Source: Dryococelus australis
Lineage: Eukaryota > Arthropoda > Insecta > Phasmatodea > Phasmatidae
Length of the DNA stretch: 64,000 nt
Assembly: GCA_029891345.1 (NCBI GenBank)
Contig: CM057009.1
Location: 231,747,178 to 231,811,177 of the forward strand
Reading direction: 5' to 3'
Position numbers and translations under genes: made by a program. This document shows, piece by piece, positions 49,031 to 59,870 of this stretch. Each line of letters starts with the position of its first letter. The first letter of the stretch is position 1. The notes under the pieces were generated by a model. It saw nothing but the letters and a program-made list of their open reading frames with translations, searched no databases and was not told the origin of the DNA.

Positions 49031-50395
49031 GAAGAAGTCTTCTTTATTTAATAGTTTAGTTTCAAAGTCTTTTTTGTGGATTTTTGCATGAAAACTTTTG
49101 CCGGTCGATCCTTTGTTGAACAGCAGACAGGTGGTATAGGTGACGGTGCAATGTATTTGTCACTGTGTGAAGCAAAGCTCGGTGGGACATGTTGGCAGAA
49201 ACTTCCACTTAATGAGACAAGGTGTCTCAACATGCAGGATGCCCTGGTCCGAGCACTGGAGGTGGAGTCGGCAAGACAGGGTCCACACCCCAGCATCTGG
49301 TACAAGCAGTGGTGCTGGAAGAAGACGACGGCATCAAGAAAACATTGAAGGAGATGCAGACAACCAAATGGGATATCGCTTCCAGGCTCTGCACTAGAGA
49401 GCTTCGCTAGCCCCTACCCAAATTACCCTAGTGTTAATCATGTGGACAGCTGAGGCAGGTTAGAGCCTACTCCCCACAATAATAGCAGCGGCAGCAGCAG
49501 TGGAAAAGTAAGCAGTGAGAGGCAGGTGACAGAACAACATAATCGGAAAACTTGTAAACACCGTTCTTAGGGGGCAAAGGTCAATGACTGCTGGAGGGAA
49601 GGCCACAATGTTCTTGTATATTTAGTGAAATAGGATTTAGATACAATACTTGTGGAGGGGAGCCTGAATAATGTTCTTTGCCAGATGGTTGTCGACACTG
49701 GTGCGACCATAACAGTAGTAAGACCAGACATTCTTGGGCCTTTCCCCAGCAATTGCACAATGACAATGTAGAACATTACTATTTCTATGGTAACAGGCGA
49801 GACAACACCAGGGAAAGATAAGATAATAGACAGAATGTAGCTCTGTGACTTTACCCTAAAGCACGATATATACATAACAGAAATAGAGGATGAATATATT
49901 TTGAGGCTTGATGTATTATGTTTGCTGGGCTGCTGTATTGATACTCGATTTGGTGTGCTACAGGTAGGCTGTACCGAGTTGGTGGTGTTAACACAGCAGG
50001 ATTTGTCCTCACCAATTAACTGCCTAGTAGTCTGCTGTCGATCCACTGTGCTTCCTGCTTCTAGTGAAATTGTCATTACAGGTAGATGTCGAGGAAAATT
50101 TGTCAGATGTTTAGTTCTAATTGAGTCAGTAGAGAGGGGTGGCATCCTGCTAGATACTGGATAGAAAGGACTTTGGTCTCTTATAATTCTAGCAGTTTAC
50201 CAATTAGAATGATACATTTGTCTGATAGTGCCATTTGTCTTGAGAAGGGGGCTATGATAGGTGTTTGCAAGCAGGTCACAGATGTACTTACAAATGTTCC
50301 AGAATATGTTAGGGTAAAATTCCAGAATAAGGGTTTTTTTGATGAAATGAAAAAAAAGTTCTCAGAATGTGGTATAATTCCACTCTACTAATTAC
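49030..50395 (+). mobile_element. Ty3/Gypsy-type gag-protease fossil fragment
   Basis: Forward coding-like sequence with, in order, a gag-like region (about 49090-49420), a zinc-knuckle-like remnant near 49430-49470 and an aspartic protease (about 49660-49800) with MVVDTGATITVVRPDILGP. Pol-leader sequence continues to about 50395 (DEYILRLDVLCLLGCCIDTR; DEMKKKFSECGIIPLY near the end). It is a fossil fragment with several breaks and no LTRs found. It is not obviously the same lineage as the other Gypsy copies. Confidence 0.75.
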
Positions 50396-50480
50396 ACAGA
50401 ACACAAATTTACTAGCGGCATCAATATTTGACCAATAGAAATCCCAAAAACTATAGTGGGGACTGCTATGAAGATCAGGG
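50391..50480. repeat. Half copy of foldback-type element
   Basis: ACTATAGTGGGGACTGCTATGAAGATCAGGGAAATT-type sequence, matching one arm of the two foldback units that follow. Confidence 0.5.
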
Positions 50481-50520
50481 AAATTTTATTAATGAAAATA
50501 CGTTAAATTGCAAAAAGACT

Positions 50521-50755
50521 CAACCGAACATTGCCGAAATGGACAATATTACCAATACAAGCTACAAATTCGATAGTGGGGATAGCTGTGATCAGGGAAA
50601 TTTTTTTGGGAGGGGGTAGGTGGGGGGTAAATATGTACATTTTTGTGATAAAATTGTACCTCACAATTTCCCTCTAGTTCATAGCCCTCCCCACTAACAT
50701 ATTTCTAAATTGTATTGGTAACATTGTTAATTTGAGTAATGTTCAGTTCAATCAT
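50521..50755. mobile_element. Foldback-type MITE, copy 1
   Basis: About 235 bp, made of two inverted arms of roughly 85 bp. The left arm contains AATATTACCAATACAAGCTA and AGTGGGGATAGCTGTGATCA. The right arm, read inward, contains AATGTTACCAATACAATTTA and AGTGGGGAGGGCTATGAACT. It has a short spacer and no coding capacity. Confidence 0.7.
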
Positions 50756-50865
50756 TTTGCAACTAGACATGTTTCATGATACAATATTACAAATAACCAA
50801 AAGTAAGTTAAATTGCAAAACACACACATTATTTTCCAGTACAAATGGGCTACGCATGAAAATCA

Positions 50866-51250
50866 TTTCAGGGGAAACTCCAAGCTTTGCTAATGCATGT
50901 TGCTTCGCGTCACCACAAAAAAAAATTGCCGGCGTGCCTTGAATTACTGTTTTGAAGATTTACTCCGCTGCTGGCGTTGGGACTCTGGCTTGGTGCATAA
51001 TGTTTGGCTACACTTGTAAAGTAATTTTCCTTTCGAGGGGGATACGCTTCAAAATAATTTTTTTGGGGAAACTCCAAGCCTCGCTGATGCGTGACGCTTC
51101 GCTTCATCACTAACAGAAAATTGCAGGCATGGCTTGAATCACTGTTGTGGGGATTTACTCCTCTGCTGGCTCTTGTACTCTGGCTTGTTGCATAATGTTT
51201 GGCTATGCTTGTACAGTATTTTCCCCTGCGAGGTGGTTATGCTTGAATAT
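50866..51250. repeat. 194-bp tandem duplication (about two copies)
   Basis: Two diverged units start with GGGGAAACTCCAAGC at 50871 and 51065 and share TTTACTCC...CTGCTGGC and TGCATAATGTTTGGCTA. A short partial unit precedes the first. It lies between two foldback elements. Confidence 0.75.
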
Positions 51251-51387
51251 TATACATTATCCCAGTAAAATGTAGGTATGTGTGTGAATGTGTTGATAAT
51301 ATTGTGAATTTAGGTATTTTCATGTTATACTTGAAATAATCGTTATATTTTATTATGAAACGACATTTAATTGCACATAGATGTAAC

Positions 51388-51612
51388 CTAAAAATACCTA
51401 AATTGGCAATATTACTAATACAAGTTATAAATTCAATAGTGGGGAGGGCTATGAACTGGAGGTAATTGGTGGGGTACAATTTTATCAAGAAAATGTATGT
51501 ATATTACACTCGTAAATCGCAATTTCCCTGATGTGCGTAGCCCTCGCCAATACCGTATTTGTAGCTTGTATTGGTAAAATTCTTAATTTAGGCATTGTTC
51601 GATTAGATCTTT
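51388..51612. mobile_element. Foldback-type MITE, copy 2
   Basis: Same family as 50521-50755. The inverted arms carry AATATTACTAATACAAGTTA with GTGGGGAGGGCTATGAACTG at the left, and ATTTTACCAATACAAGCTAC with GGCGAGGGCTACGCACATCA read inward from the right. Confidence 0.7.
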
Positions 51613-54480
51613 GTGCAATTTAAATCATTTACGTGATTAAATTTTGTGAAAAAAGTGGGAAAATTGAAGGAGAAAAAAACACTAGATTGGTGGGGGGGGG
51701 GGGGGGGGTGAGAAAGGAAAATGGGTAGAGAAAATAGGGAGATGGGGTAGGTTTGGAATTTATAAGTCAATCTGTCCATCATTATCAAATTTATCTACCA
51801 ATCAATCATTTCGTTAATTTATTATCAACTCATTTAAATACTAAAACCAACTGAAAACAACATCTGATAACTCAATGACTCGTAGTGGAGGGAGATGTAG
51901 AGAAACTCTTAAATACTCACTAACTAAAATAACTAAACCCCTAAACTCTCTTGTTGGGGTAAAAAATTTTAAGTGTTGAGGCACTCTCCCTCAACTCCAC
52001 ATAACAAGTACACCACAGCTACTCTTTAGCTGCCCCTTATCGTCCACAGAATACTGCATAAAAATCAAAGTTATCATCCTACATTTCCTCCCTAAATGCC
52101 TCTAAAACATCTGCATTTGGACAAGTATAAGTTTCTGGTTGCTGGTTCAAACTTAAAGGTTTGTTTCAACTTCTGGGGACATTCCACCACATGGCACTTC
52201 CTATTGTGGGCAGCCTTGAAGCTCAAGACTTTTAAACTACAATCATCATCTAAATGGTAGAGCTAAAAAAATTTGGACTGCATGCTAGAGGTAGTGCACA
52301 ATCTTAGACAGGTAGTCACTGATGGGTTAAAATAAAAAATTTATATAGAAACCAATAAATAAAATTAATACCAAAATTAATTTTTAATACAAGGTAAATA
52401 ATCAAAAGTAAATTTTGTTACAGCTTTGGTATCAATAGGAATTTTAAATTAAAGCAGTTTCTATTTATAATTAAAACAGATAACACGTGAAAAATTATTG
52501 GACAACTAAATAATTGTTGTTTCTTACAAAGTTCGTACCATAAAAAAAATGGATATTTGAATAAGTAACCAATTTTATTACTAGAATTTTTACTTATCTG
52601 AAATACCAAATACTTTTCAAAAATATGTTCCTCTCAAAAAAGTATAAACATCAAGACTTTATGTTTAACTTAAAGTAGGTTTCCAAAAATCTTCTAAAAT
52701 TAGAACACTAACATGTCTGATCTTTAAATCATTCTAGGTCTCTTACACTAATCAAGTGATAAAAACAATCTAAACAATTCTTTTCACGTGTCTGCTTCGT
52801 GATATTTCATGCACTTCTGTTTTTATCTTAACCATAGACATTTAATGCAACTGGACACAAATTTATATTGGGAGGAAGATGCCTATTTACATAGATAAAA
52901 ATCAATCTCTTGATACTGATTTCCTCAATTAAGTCCTGACCTACCGTCTCAACTGAAATTCTCTCACGTCGGCATCGACACAATAATAAATCACTTAAGT
53001 CAAACTAAACATCTTATGTCCTCCTCTCTGAAGTTACTCATTTAGCTTTTAGACTGTACAGTTATTAAAACTCAAATTTTTACCTGATGCCGCCTACTCG
53101 AGCCCCCACAATAAAGATACAACTACATATTCAAGATTACTTATCTTTTAATCATCTACATGTTGTCTGATCCATCAGGTTCCTCCAGGCCTGCCTGCTA
53201 CGACTTCTCGGCCTCGAGCGTACAGCTCCGCCTGACTCCCCAACTACGACTTCACCTCCAATCTGTTCTCGACTGTCTGACTGACTGCGTGCTATCTGCC
53301 CCTAAAACTGTCTTCTCCCCACTCTACTACATCTCTTTAAAAATTGACCTCACTCCACAGCTGGACTCCAAATCACAAAACAGCACCTGCCTTCACTCCT
53401 TACATCACCCGGTCTTCCACCAATCATATCCCTCCATGAACATGTGTGGTCGTCCACAAACAAGGGCTCAGCACAAGGCCACTCTCTTGTCCCCTTAGCT
53501 GTCTACACTCTGTTTGCTGTCTGCAGCACGTCTTCTCCTCTCCCGCACTGCTATGGCCCACAAACGCACAGCTCTTGACTCGAAATTTCAACGTTGGCTA
53601 ATCACTCCGGGAACTTTTGGCACACATGCAGCATGAAAGCAGTTCTTAACCACCACAGGATGACACCAAATAATTTGGGATAATGATGACGCCTTTACCA
53701 GTGCAATGGCAAAAACACAAAGTGCAACACAGCTGCCCGATTACCAAGAGTGCAGTGGCTGACTTAGCTCTGCACTCAAGAACCATCAATTGCAAGGCTA
53801 AGGAAAATTCCAGAGATTGCAGAGAAATTGACCTAACCATTCTGACATCCCAAATCCCTTTTAAAATAGTTTAAATCCCATCCTGATCATGCCAAAATTA
53901 CAAAACCCAACCTTTCACAAAAATTAAAAATAACAACACAAATTATAATGGACTGCCAATAAAAACCAATTAAGGACCCTAACTAGAAAATTAATGAAAG
54001 AATTTAAAAGGTATTACCAATTAAAAATCCACACAAACCACGACTATTAAGTTAAGGGCAAAAAGTCTTGCACTGCATGAACATCAAAACAGAAGCAAAA
54101 TGACTTTCCAAAATTTTACCCAAAAATCCAAATTAAAATTAAAGTTATTAAATCATTACACAAAACACCAAAAATAAGGACTTTCATCTGAACAAAAAAA
54201 AATAAAAATACTCCTAACCATAACGAGATAATTCAAAATTTCTAACATCCTATGAAAATTACTCAAATTACCTAATGCATCATAACAAAAAATTAGGGTG
54301 TGTCCCAAAAAATTAAATGTATCATAATAAAAAATAGGGATCCTAACAAAAAAATTAAGACCACTCAAAAATCGCGAAAATGACTTCGTTACAATATTAC
54401 GGCTACTTACATAAATTTCACTTATTGTACCATGCAACACAATACTACACACTTATTTTTGCAACAGATTACATTTTACA
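51613..54480. other. No gene seen
   Basis: AT-rich, with a run of 17 G at 51692-51708. A C/T-rich tract at 53160-53520 is open forward (53160-53498) but unrecognised and of low-complexity composition. Confidence 0.5.
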
Positions 54481-54789
54481 GCCAAAGTTTAAAATGTATT
54501 GGATCATTCCATGGTCATGTGTGGGACACTTCCACAATTTTTTTCTTTCATGATCTTCATGTAATTGGTCACATAAATTTTTTTGTTAAATATCTTACGT
54601 ACTAGAAATAAAGTACTTACAATAACTCAGTTTTTGAGCTATGAAAAGTTATAACTTATCTTTTGTGTACTGGGAAAATGCAAGAAACATTATGGTCATG
54701 TGTGGGAAATGTTTATTTTACCAACATAATAAATTACTGACTTCCCATAAGAAATTCTGCCCATCTGCTAATATTGGCTGTATACTGTA

Positions 54790-55420
54790 TTTTTTCTACA
54801 ATACTTGCAGGAAATTGAATAACTTTACCCAGTCACATCCGAGAAAACATTAACTGATTTATCTGTAGGATTCTTTTCATGTTAGTCACGTGTGGGACAC
54901 CAAGGGTCATGTGCGGGACTTTTACTCTTAAATGGGACAGTAAATAATGATAGAAAATACTCTTATTACACACATTCTTGTAACACAAAACCAAATGACC
55001 ATAAATATCACAAAACTGAAAAAACTTCAACCAAGTTGAAAATGGAATGTCTGTAAATTGTATAATACAAAGTTAACTCCAATTTAAAATTGCTCTGAAA
55101 ATATAAACACAAACAGTTTTTTTTCTAAAACATTTGCAGAAAATTACCCAGTCAAATTCTACAAAACATTAACTGATTGATATGTAAGTTCTATTAGTCA
55201 CATGTGGGACATTGAAGGATCACGTGTGCAGGCACTTTCACTGTTAAGTCGGACAATAAAATAGATGACAGTAATTGTTCTTACACATAATTTTTTTAAC
55301 AATATGACAAATGACCATAATATAAAACTGAAGAAACTTCAACTTATTTGAAAAGTAAATGTTCTTCTGTAATGCGCACTGACAGAATTCATTTTAAGGG
55401 TGCTCTGAAAACTTAAACTT
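54790..55420. repeat. About 320-bp direct duplication with paired GTGTGGGAC motifs
   Basis: Two diverged units share, in order, a TTTTTCTA...TTGCAG word, ACCCAGTC, AACATTAACTGATT, TTAGTCACRTGTGGGAC, AAATGACCATAA, AAACTGAARAAACTTCAAC and TGCTCTGAAAA. Confidence 0.7.
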
Positions 55421-57393
55421 TCCTCGGTTGTTCACATCTGGAGGTGAAAGCTTTTTAACAGTCTCTTGTTGACTGTAGGAGATAGAATCAGGTCTATCAG
55501 GCCATTTGAAGTGATATGAAATCCTAGCTTGTAGCATCTCTGAGACTTCAATCTTGTTACAATCATGAATCTGCACTATTACTCCAGGATATAGTTTTCC
55601 TTCATAGGATACAACAACCCACTGCCCTCAAATTAAGTCCTCCTCCTGTAAATTTTCACATGCTTGTTCATATGAGTGGATACAAGTTCCTGTGGCCAAC
55701 ACATTTTTCTTGCACATGATAATTTTGTTTTCACATAAAATTATGTGGAAACACTTTATGCCAGCAATTGCAACTACATCCTTCCATGGCTTTTGTGAAG
55801 ATATAACAGTCATTATATGATCATCTGCCACATAATAGATGTGGGTAATGCTAACAATCTGTGACGCCAGTTCAGCAAAATCTTTGACTGACTGAACAAC
55901 ACATCCCGCTCCTTTGGCCATAATTTTCTCGGAACTAACCTTTTGACATTGCCTCCTATACCATCAATGATGCCTTTCCAATGGGCCATTGCAAAGTATT
56001 TCCAAACAAATTTTTCTTATGCTTCTGATCAGAAAGTATCTGCAGCATCTTTAGAGTGAACTTTTTTTTAAAATTCAGATGATGGCCCATCACTCCATAT
56101 TATTTCAAACTTTGGCTGTACCTCACCTTTGTGAATGATTTCATCATACAGAAAATCAAGCAACATTAACACAGCATCTTTGTCTTTAGATTGGCAATCA
56201 GAACAAATAAGATAAGTTTTACGTGTCCCTTTATAGAAAACTGCTGCAGTTAATAAAAGTACACTTGTGCGTGACCAAAGGGCACTTTAAAATTTTGTTC
56301 TGATACTCGCAGCTGAATGACATTGCAAAGTCTACTTGAAGTACAGGTGTATCATTTTCTATATGATTCTTATCACTTTCAAACTCTTTCTGCTGTATTC
56401 GTTTTGTATTAACATGGCCCATCATTGCAGGCAGGTCAGTAATAACCAATTCAAAAAGTTCGCCCAAACAGATTTCTTTAAGTGATAGTTGTAACCTCCC
56501 ATCACTGTTCTTTTCCCATATTTTCCACACCACCTTATCTTCTGGTTGACTTGGGAAGGGTACAAATTTTCCATTTTAACATTTATCACACACATTTTTC
56601 CAGCAAAGAGTGTCTGATTTGTTATCACACAATATATTCTTCCAAAACTCACTTGAATATGTACACTTGGGAGAAAGTGAATTTAGTTTTAAAATGAAAT
56701 TGTCATGAATTTTACATTTACACTGGTCTGCTGGAGTTTCTTTTAATAACAAAACATTCTTTGGACGAAGGCTACAAAACTTTGAATATCCTATTTTTAA
56801 GTCAGGATTCTCCTCTTTGAAAATGTAGGTGGCTTCTTTCAGAAACATTGTCAAGTAGTGCTTTTGCAATTTTTCTTTTCTTACCACTATCCCAGATGGT
56901 AACATCATCTTTAATTCCTGGACATGTCTGAAGAATGTCATGTCTGAAGAAGAATTTCGTAACTAGTGAGTAGTTATGTTCACGAGTGCCTACAAAACCT
57001 TGTTCCATTTGATTTGTCAGTTTAATACCAATACGTTTAGCCAAACCTGTTACCACAGCTTCCTGTTTCCTGGGTGACTTCGGGAGTGATCGAGCCGTTC
57101 TCTAGAGAGCTTTAGAAAATGTTGCCTTACAAGAATATGGGCTAACTTTGGTAGCTTTGAACATTCTCTGGGAACATTTAAGTTTTCATGCTTCTTCTTT
57201 GGTCTCTATAACCTTTTCCTGTCTTTTTTAAATTTTTTCCTAAGTCTTTTTCGCTCATATAATCCTCTTTTCTCTTCCTCAATTCTACAATTCTTTTATT
57301 TTCTTCTTTTTGGTAGTTTGCATCCTCGGTTTTCAACCTCTCTCTCATCCTCTTCATCTTTTCTGCACTCGCTGATTTCTTAGGTTTTTCCAT
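55394..57393 (-). pseudogene. Transposase-like protein of an uncharacterised family
   Basis: Reverse-strand sequence. The N-terminal basic helical region (57393-57178) contains EKMKRMRERLKTEDANYQKE. A DNA-binding-like part follows (about 57056-56802: TGLAKRIGIKLTNQMEQGF, FFFRHDILQTCPGIKDD). The motif KIGYSKFCSLRPKNVLLL lies near 56790-56740. A Cys cluster (CKCKIHDNF ... ILCDNKS ... CWKNVCDKC) runs to about 56576. The core has LQVDFAMSFSCEYQ (about 56335), WSDGPSSEF (about 56095) and GIIDGIGGNVKRL (about 55960). The tail at 55921-55394 includes VVQSVKDFAELA and MQIHDCNKIEVSEM. Two Asp in VDFA and SDG plus the GIGG block could be a DDE-like nuclease core; that is inference. The frame shifts several times in the N-terminal half (57178, 56802 and 56576 frames differ), with a stop after SSEF, so this copy is dead. 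Confidence 0.6.
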
Positions 57394-57900
57394 TGCCTTG
57401 TAAAAAATAGTTATTCCAGATGCAATACATTACTGAAGCTAGTCTTGTTTTGATTACAGAAATTATATAAATTTTCTTTGAAAAAGTTTCTAATGGTATG
57501 GTCGTGTGTGGGACAACAATAACAATTTAATTATATATTCCTTTAAATAAATATTTAGAATTGAAAATATTATTATGTAATTGGTGAGTATAAATGAAGG
57601 AAAAAACTACTCCAAGCTCTTTCAGAAAAAAAAAATTCCTACTGTAAAACAAAAATGTAACCTAACCTGAATCATGTGTGGGACATAGAATTGGTTAATT
57701 TTCACTCTCTTTACTAATGATTGCTTACCACATTTATAAAGCTGTAACAATTAAAGAATGTTAAATTAATACTCACTTGACAATTGCAAAGGAAAAAAGT
57801 TTGCTAAAGAATACTTGTTAGGAAATGAAAGTCTCTCAAAAAAATTCAACTTTAGTAAAGTTGAAATCAGCTTATGGAAGGCCATCTTTATTACAAGTGT

Positions 57901-58886
57901 GCCATGCTTAAAATTGAAAATAATTACAAAATTAATATAGTTCAAAATAATTAAAGGTTTTAGGTAATAGTTAAGATAACTTGTACATGAAATGAAAAAT
58001 GTTGTACATGAAATGAAAAATGTTTATAATTTCATTATTATGTCCTGCTCAGCATGGAATGGCCCATTATGTTACTCACCCAATCAAAATATTGTAAATG
58101 TAAACCATTACACAAGATGTATTCAATTTGACGACCCTCAATACACTCAAAATACCACACAAATAATATATTCTAACTTTTCCAATATTTATAATATTAC
58201 AACAACAGTTGTATTTTCGCACAATTATTTTATTTCACACTCCAAAAACAGACTGAAATGCAATACAACACGCCTAACATCACGTTTACATTTAAAACCT
58301 CCATCTGCAAAGTAACCTGCAGCACAATGCACCATTTACAACTTACAATCTGACGGACAGAACCGCAATGCACCTTAAGCCAACTCATATCTCATTAGTC
58401 ACAGTGTTTTACAAAGTAACATGGTGTTATACATCTCCTTTTTATAAACAATGTCTCTGAACAGGGTTCTGCATAATATTTACGATATGTATATTTATTT
58501 TATTAGTAATACGTTACGCATTATTATCCTCTCATGAATATAGACCAGGTAAGTCTTGAATAATTCACCAGAATTATGTAATCTTCCGACATTGTTTGAT
58601 ACCTGTGTTGTTTACCTGTATAACCTCAGCGTTGCGGCATAAATATGCCCCGTAAATGTGGATTTACACATTAAAGATTTGTTGCAAACTGTATTCTTAC
58701 ATGTAATACAATTCAGCGACCCAATATAAATATATTCAACATAGATTATACGTGTTTTATAGCATAAACACATAATTTTTCATAACCCCTCTCCTTCCTA
58801 TCACAATTCATTTTTTTTTTTTTTTTTTTTTTTTACAGAAAACTACTTGAAGTCTCTCAAAAATTCCTATTAATTATGATTATTAT
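57901..58886. other. No gene seen
   Basis: AT-rich. It includes a 21-bp unit repeated twice at 57981-58022 (TTGTACATGAAATGAAAAAT plus one base) and a run of 24 T at 58811-58834. Confidence 0.5.
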
Positions 58887-59120
58887 AGGCTGTTCATGGT
58901 AAAGTGAGCTCTTTTGAAAGCCTTCCCATTTGGAGTAACAGTCAACAAATATATTTCATTTTAGCTTTAGATGTTAACTTCCGAGTGCAGTGGACTATGC
59001 ACACTGTGTTTAATACTTACATGGCAATATTTATTTAAAAAGGTGGTTAAATGATAAAACATGACTGGAATAAACAAGTAACTAGGGTCTCAAAAGTGCT
59101 CACTTTACCCTGAACAGCCT
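58887..59120. mobile_element. Small MITE, about 235 bp
   Basis: Inverted ends AGGCTGTTCATGGTAAAGTG (left) and, read inward from the right, AGGCTGTTCAGGGTAAAGTG, each continuing AGCWCTTTTGA-like. It has no coding capacity. A related end is seen at 43125-43160. Confidence 0.75.
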
Positions 59121-59423
59121 TTAATAATCAAACCTCACATATCCAGGTAAAAATTTTCCATTTTCGAAAAAGCCCCTATTCTGGAATTTTATCGATTATA
59201 TAATAGAACAAATAGAATGTCTTCTACCAGAAGTACTGAAGGAACTGCTAGTAAGAACAAGAGAAAACCTTTACTTGCGCTAGGAGAAAACTGCCTCTGA
59301 ATGACTGCATAGAAAGCTGTATACCATCTCGCCTTGACTAAATGACCTTGGAAGTACTAATGTGACCTGATATATAAGGATATAAAGATCACCTATCGTG
59401 CTTAAGACTGTATATTGTAGAAA

Positions 59424-59666
59424 GTGACTGCAGCCAACTTGAAACTAATTCCTAAGAAGTTCCACCTGTTTCAAAAGAAAATAAGAAATTGGCAGACACC
59501 AACTGACAAAACCGAAGTGCGGAATTTTTTGGGGTTATGTGCCTACTACAATCAATTTGTTCCTGGGTTCGCAACAGTTGCCAAGCTACTACATGAAATG
59601 ACTGAGGCAAAAAGGAAATTTTGTTGGACTAATGTGTGTGAAGTAACATTTATAGTCCATTCATGA
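59424..59666 (+). mobile_element. Ty3/Gypsy reverse-transcriptase fossil scrap
   Basis: An 80-residue forward frame matching the end of a Gypsy RT (thumb/connection region): LKLIPKKFHLFQKKIR, TPTDKTEVRNFLGLCAYYNQ and FVPGFATVAKLLHEMTEAKR. It is an isolated fragment whose downstream edge touches the palindrome at 59650. A fossil. Confidence 0.85.
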
Positions 59667-59870
59667 CTGGAACAGACTTATGAAAATCAACCTTTGACAA
59701 AACATCCTAGCCATTAGCTGCATGCATAGCTAGTAACATAAGTGGCGGGAGTGGGTACTGTACCCGCTCCTGCCACTTTTATTACTAGCTATGTATGCAG
59801 CTAATAATGGCTAGGGTGTTTTTTCGAAGGTTGATTTTCATAAGTCTGTTCCAGTTGTAAATGTACTATA
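59651..59870. repeat. Near-perfect palindrome, about 220 bp
   Basis: Two arms of about 108 bp meet at GGGTACTGTACCC (centre about 59759) with almost no spacer. The arms share AACAGACTTATGAAAATCAA, TAGCTGCATGCATAGCTAGT and AGTGGCGGGAGTGGGTAC with few mismatches. It could form a cruciform or hairpin and is either a foldback MITE or an inverted duplication. Confidence 0.9.

Larger units (their letters stand above)
54480..57900 (-). mobile_element. Unclassified DNA-transposon-like unit with GTGTGGGAC motif array
   Basis: A reverse-strand gene of about 2 kb (57393-55394) is flanked on both sides by copies of GTCATGTGTGGGAC. Copies occur near 54513, 54690, 54885, 54905 and 55197 (with a diverged one near 55219) on one side, and near 57498 and 57672 on the other, all in the same orientation. 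I did not see them elsewhere in the window. A direct duplication of about 320 bp (about 54790-55105 and 55118-55420) carries two of the motifs per unit. No terminal inverted repeat or target duplication could be fixed, so the boundaries are approximate. The encoded protein looks like a transposase of a family I cannot name. A repeated host-gene relic is the alternative. Confidence 0.5.

Noticed and set aside
53160-53498. Forward 112-residue frame
   Set aside because: C/T-rich low-complexity composition without motifs; probably chance.
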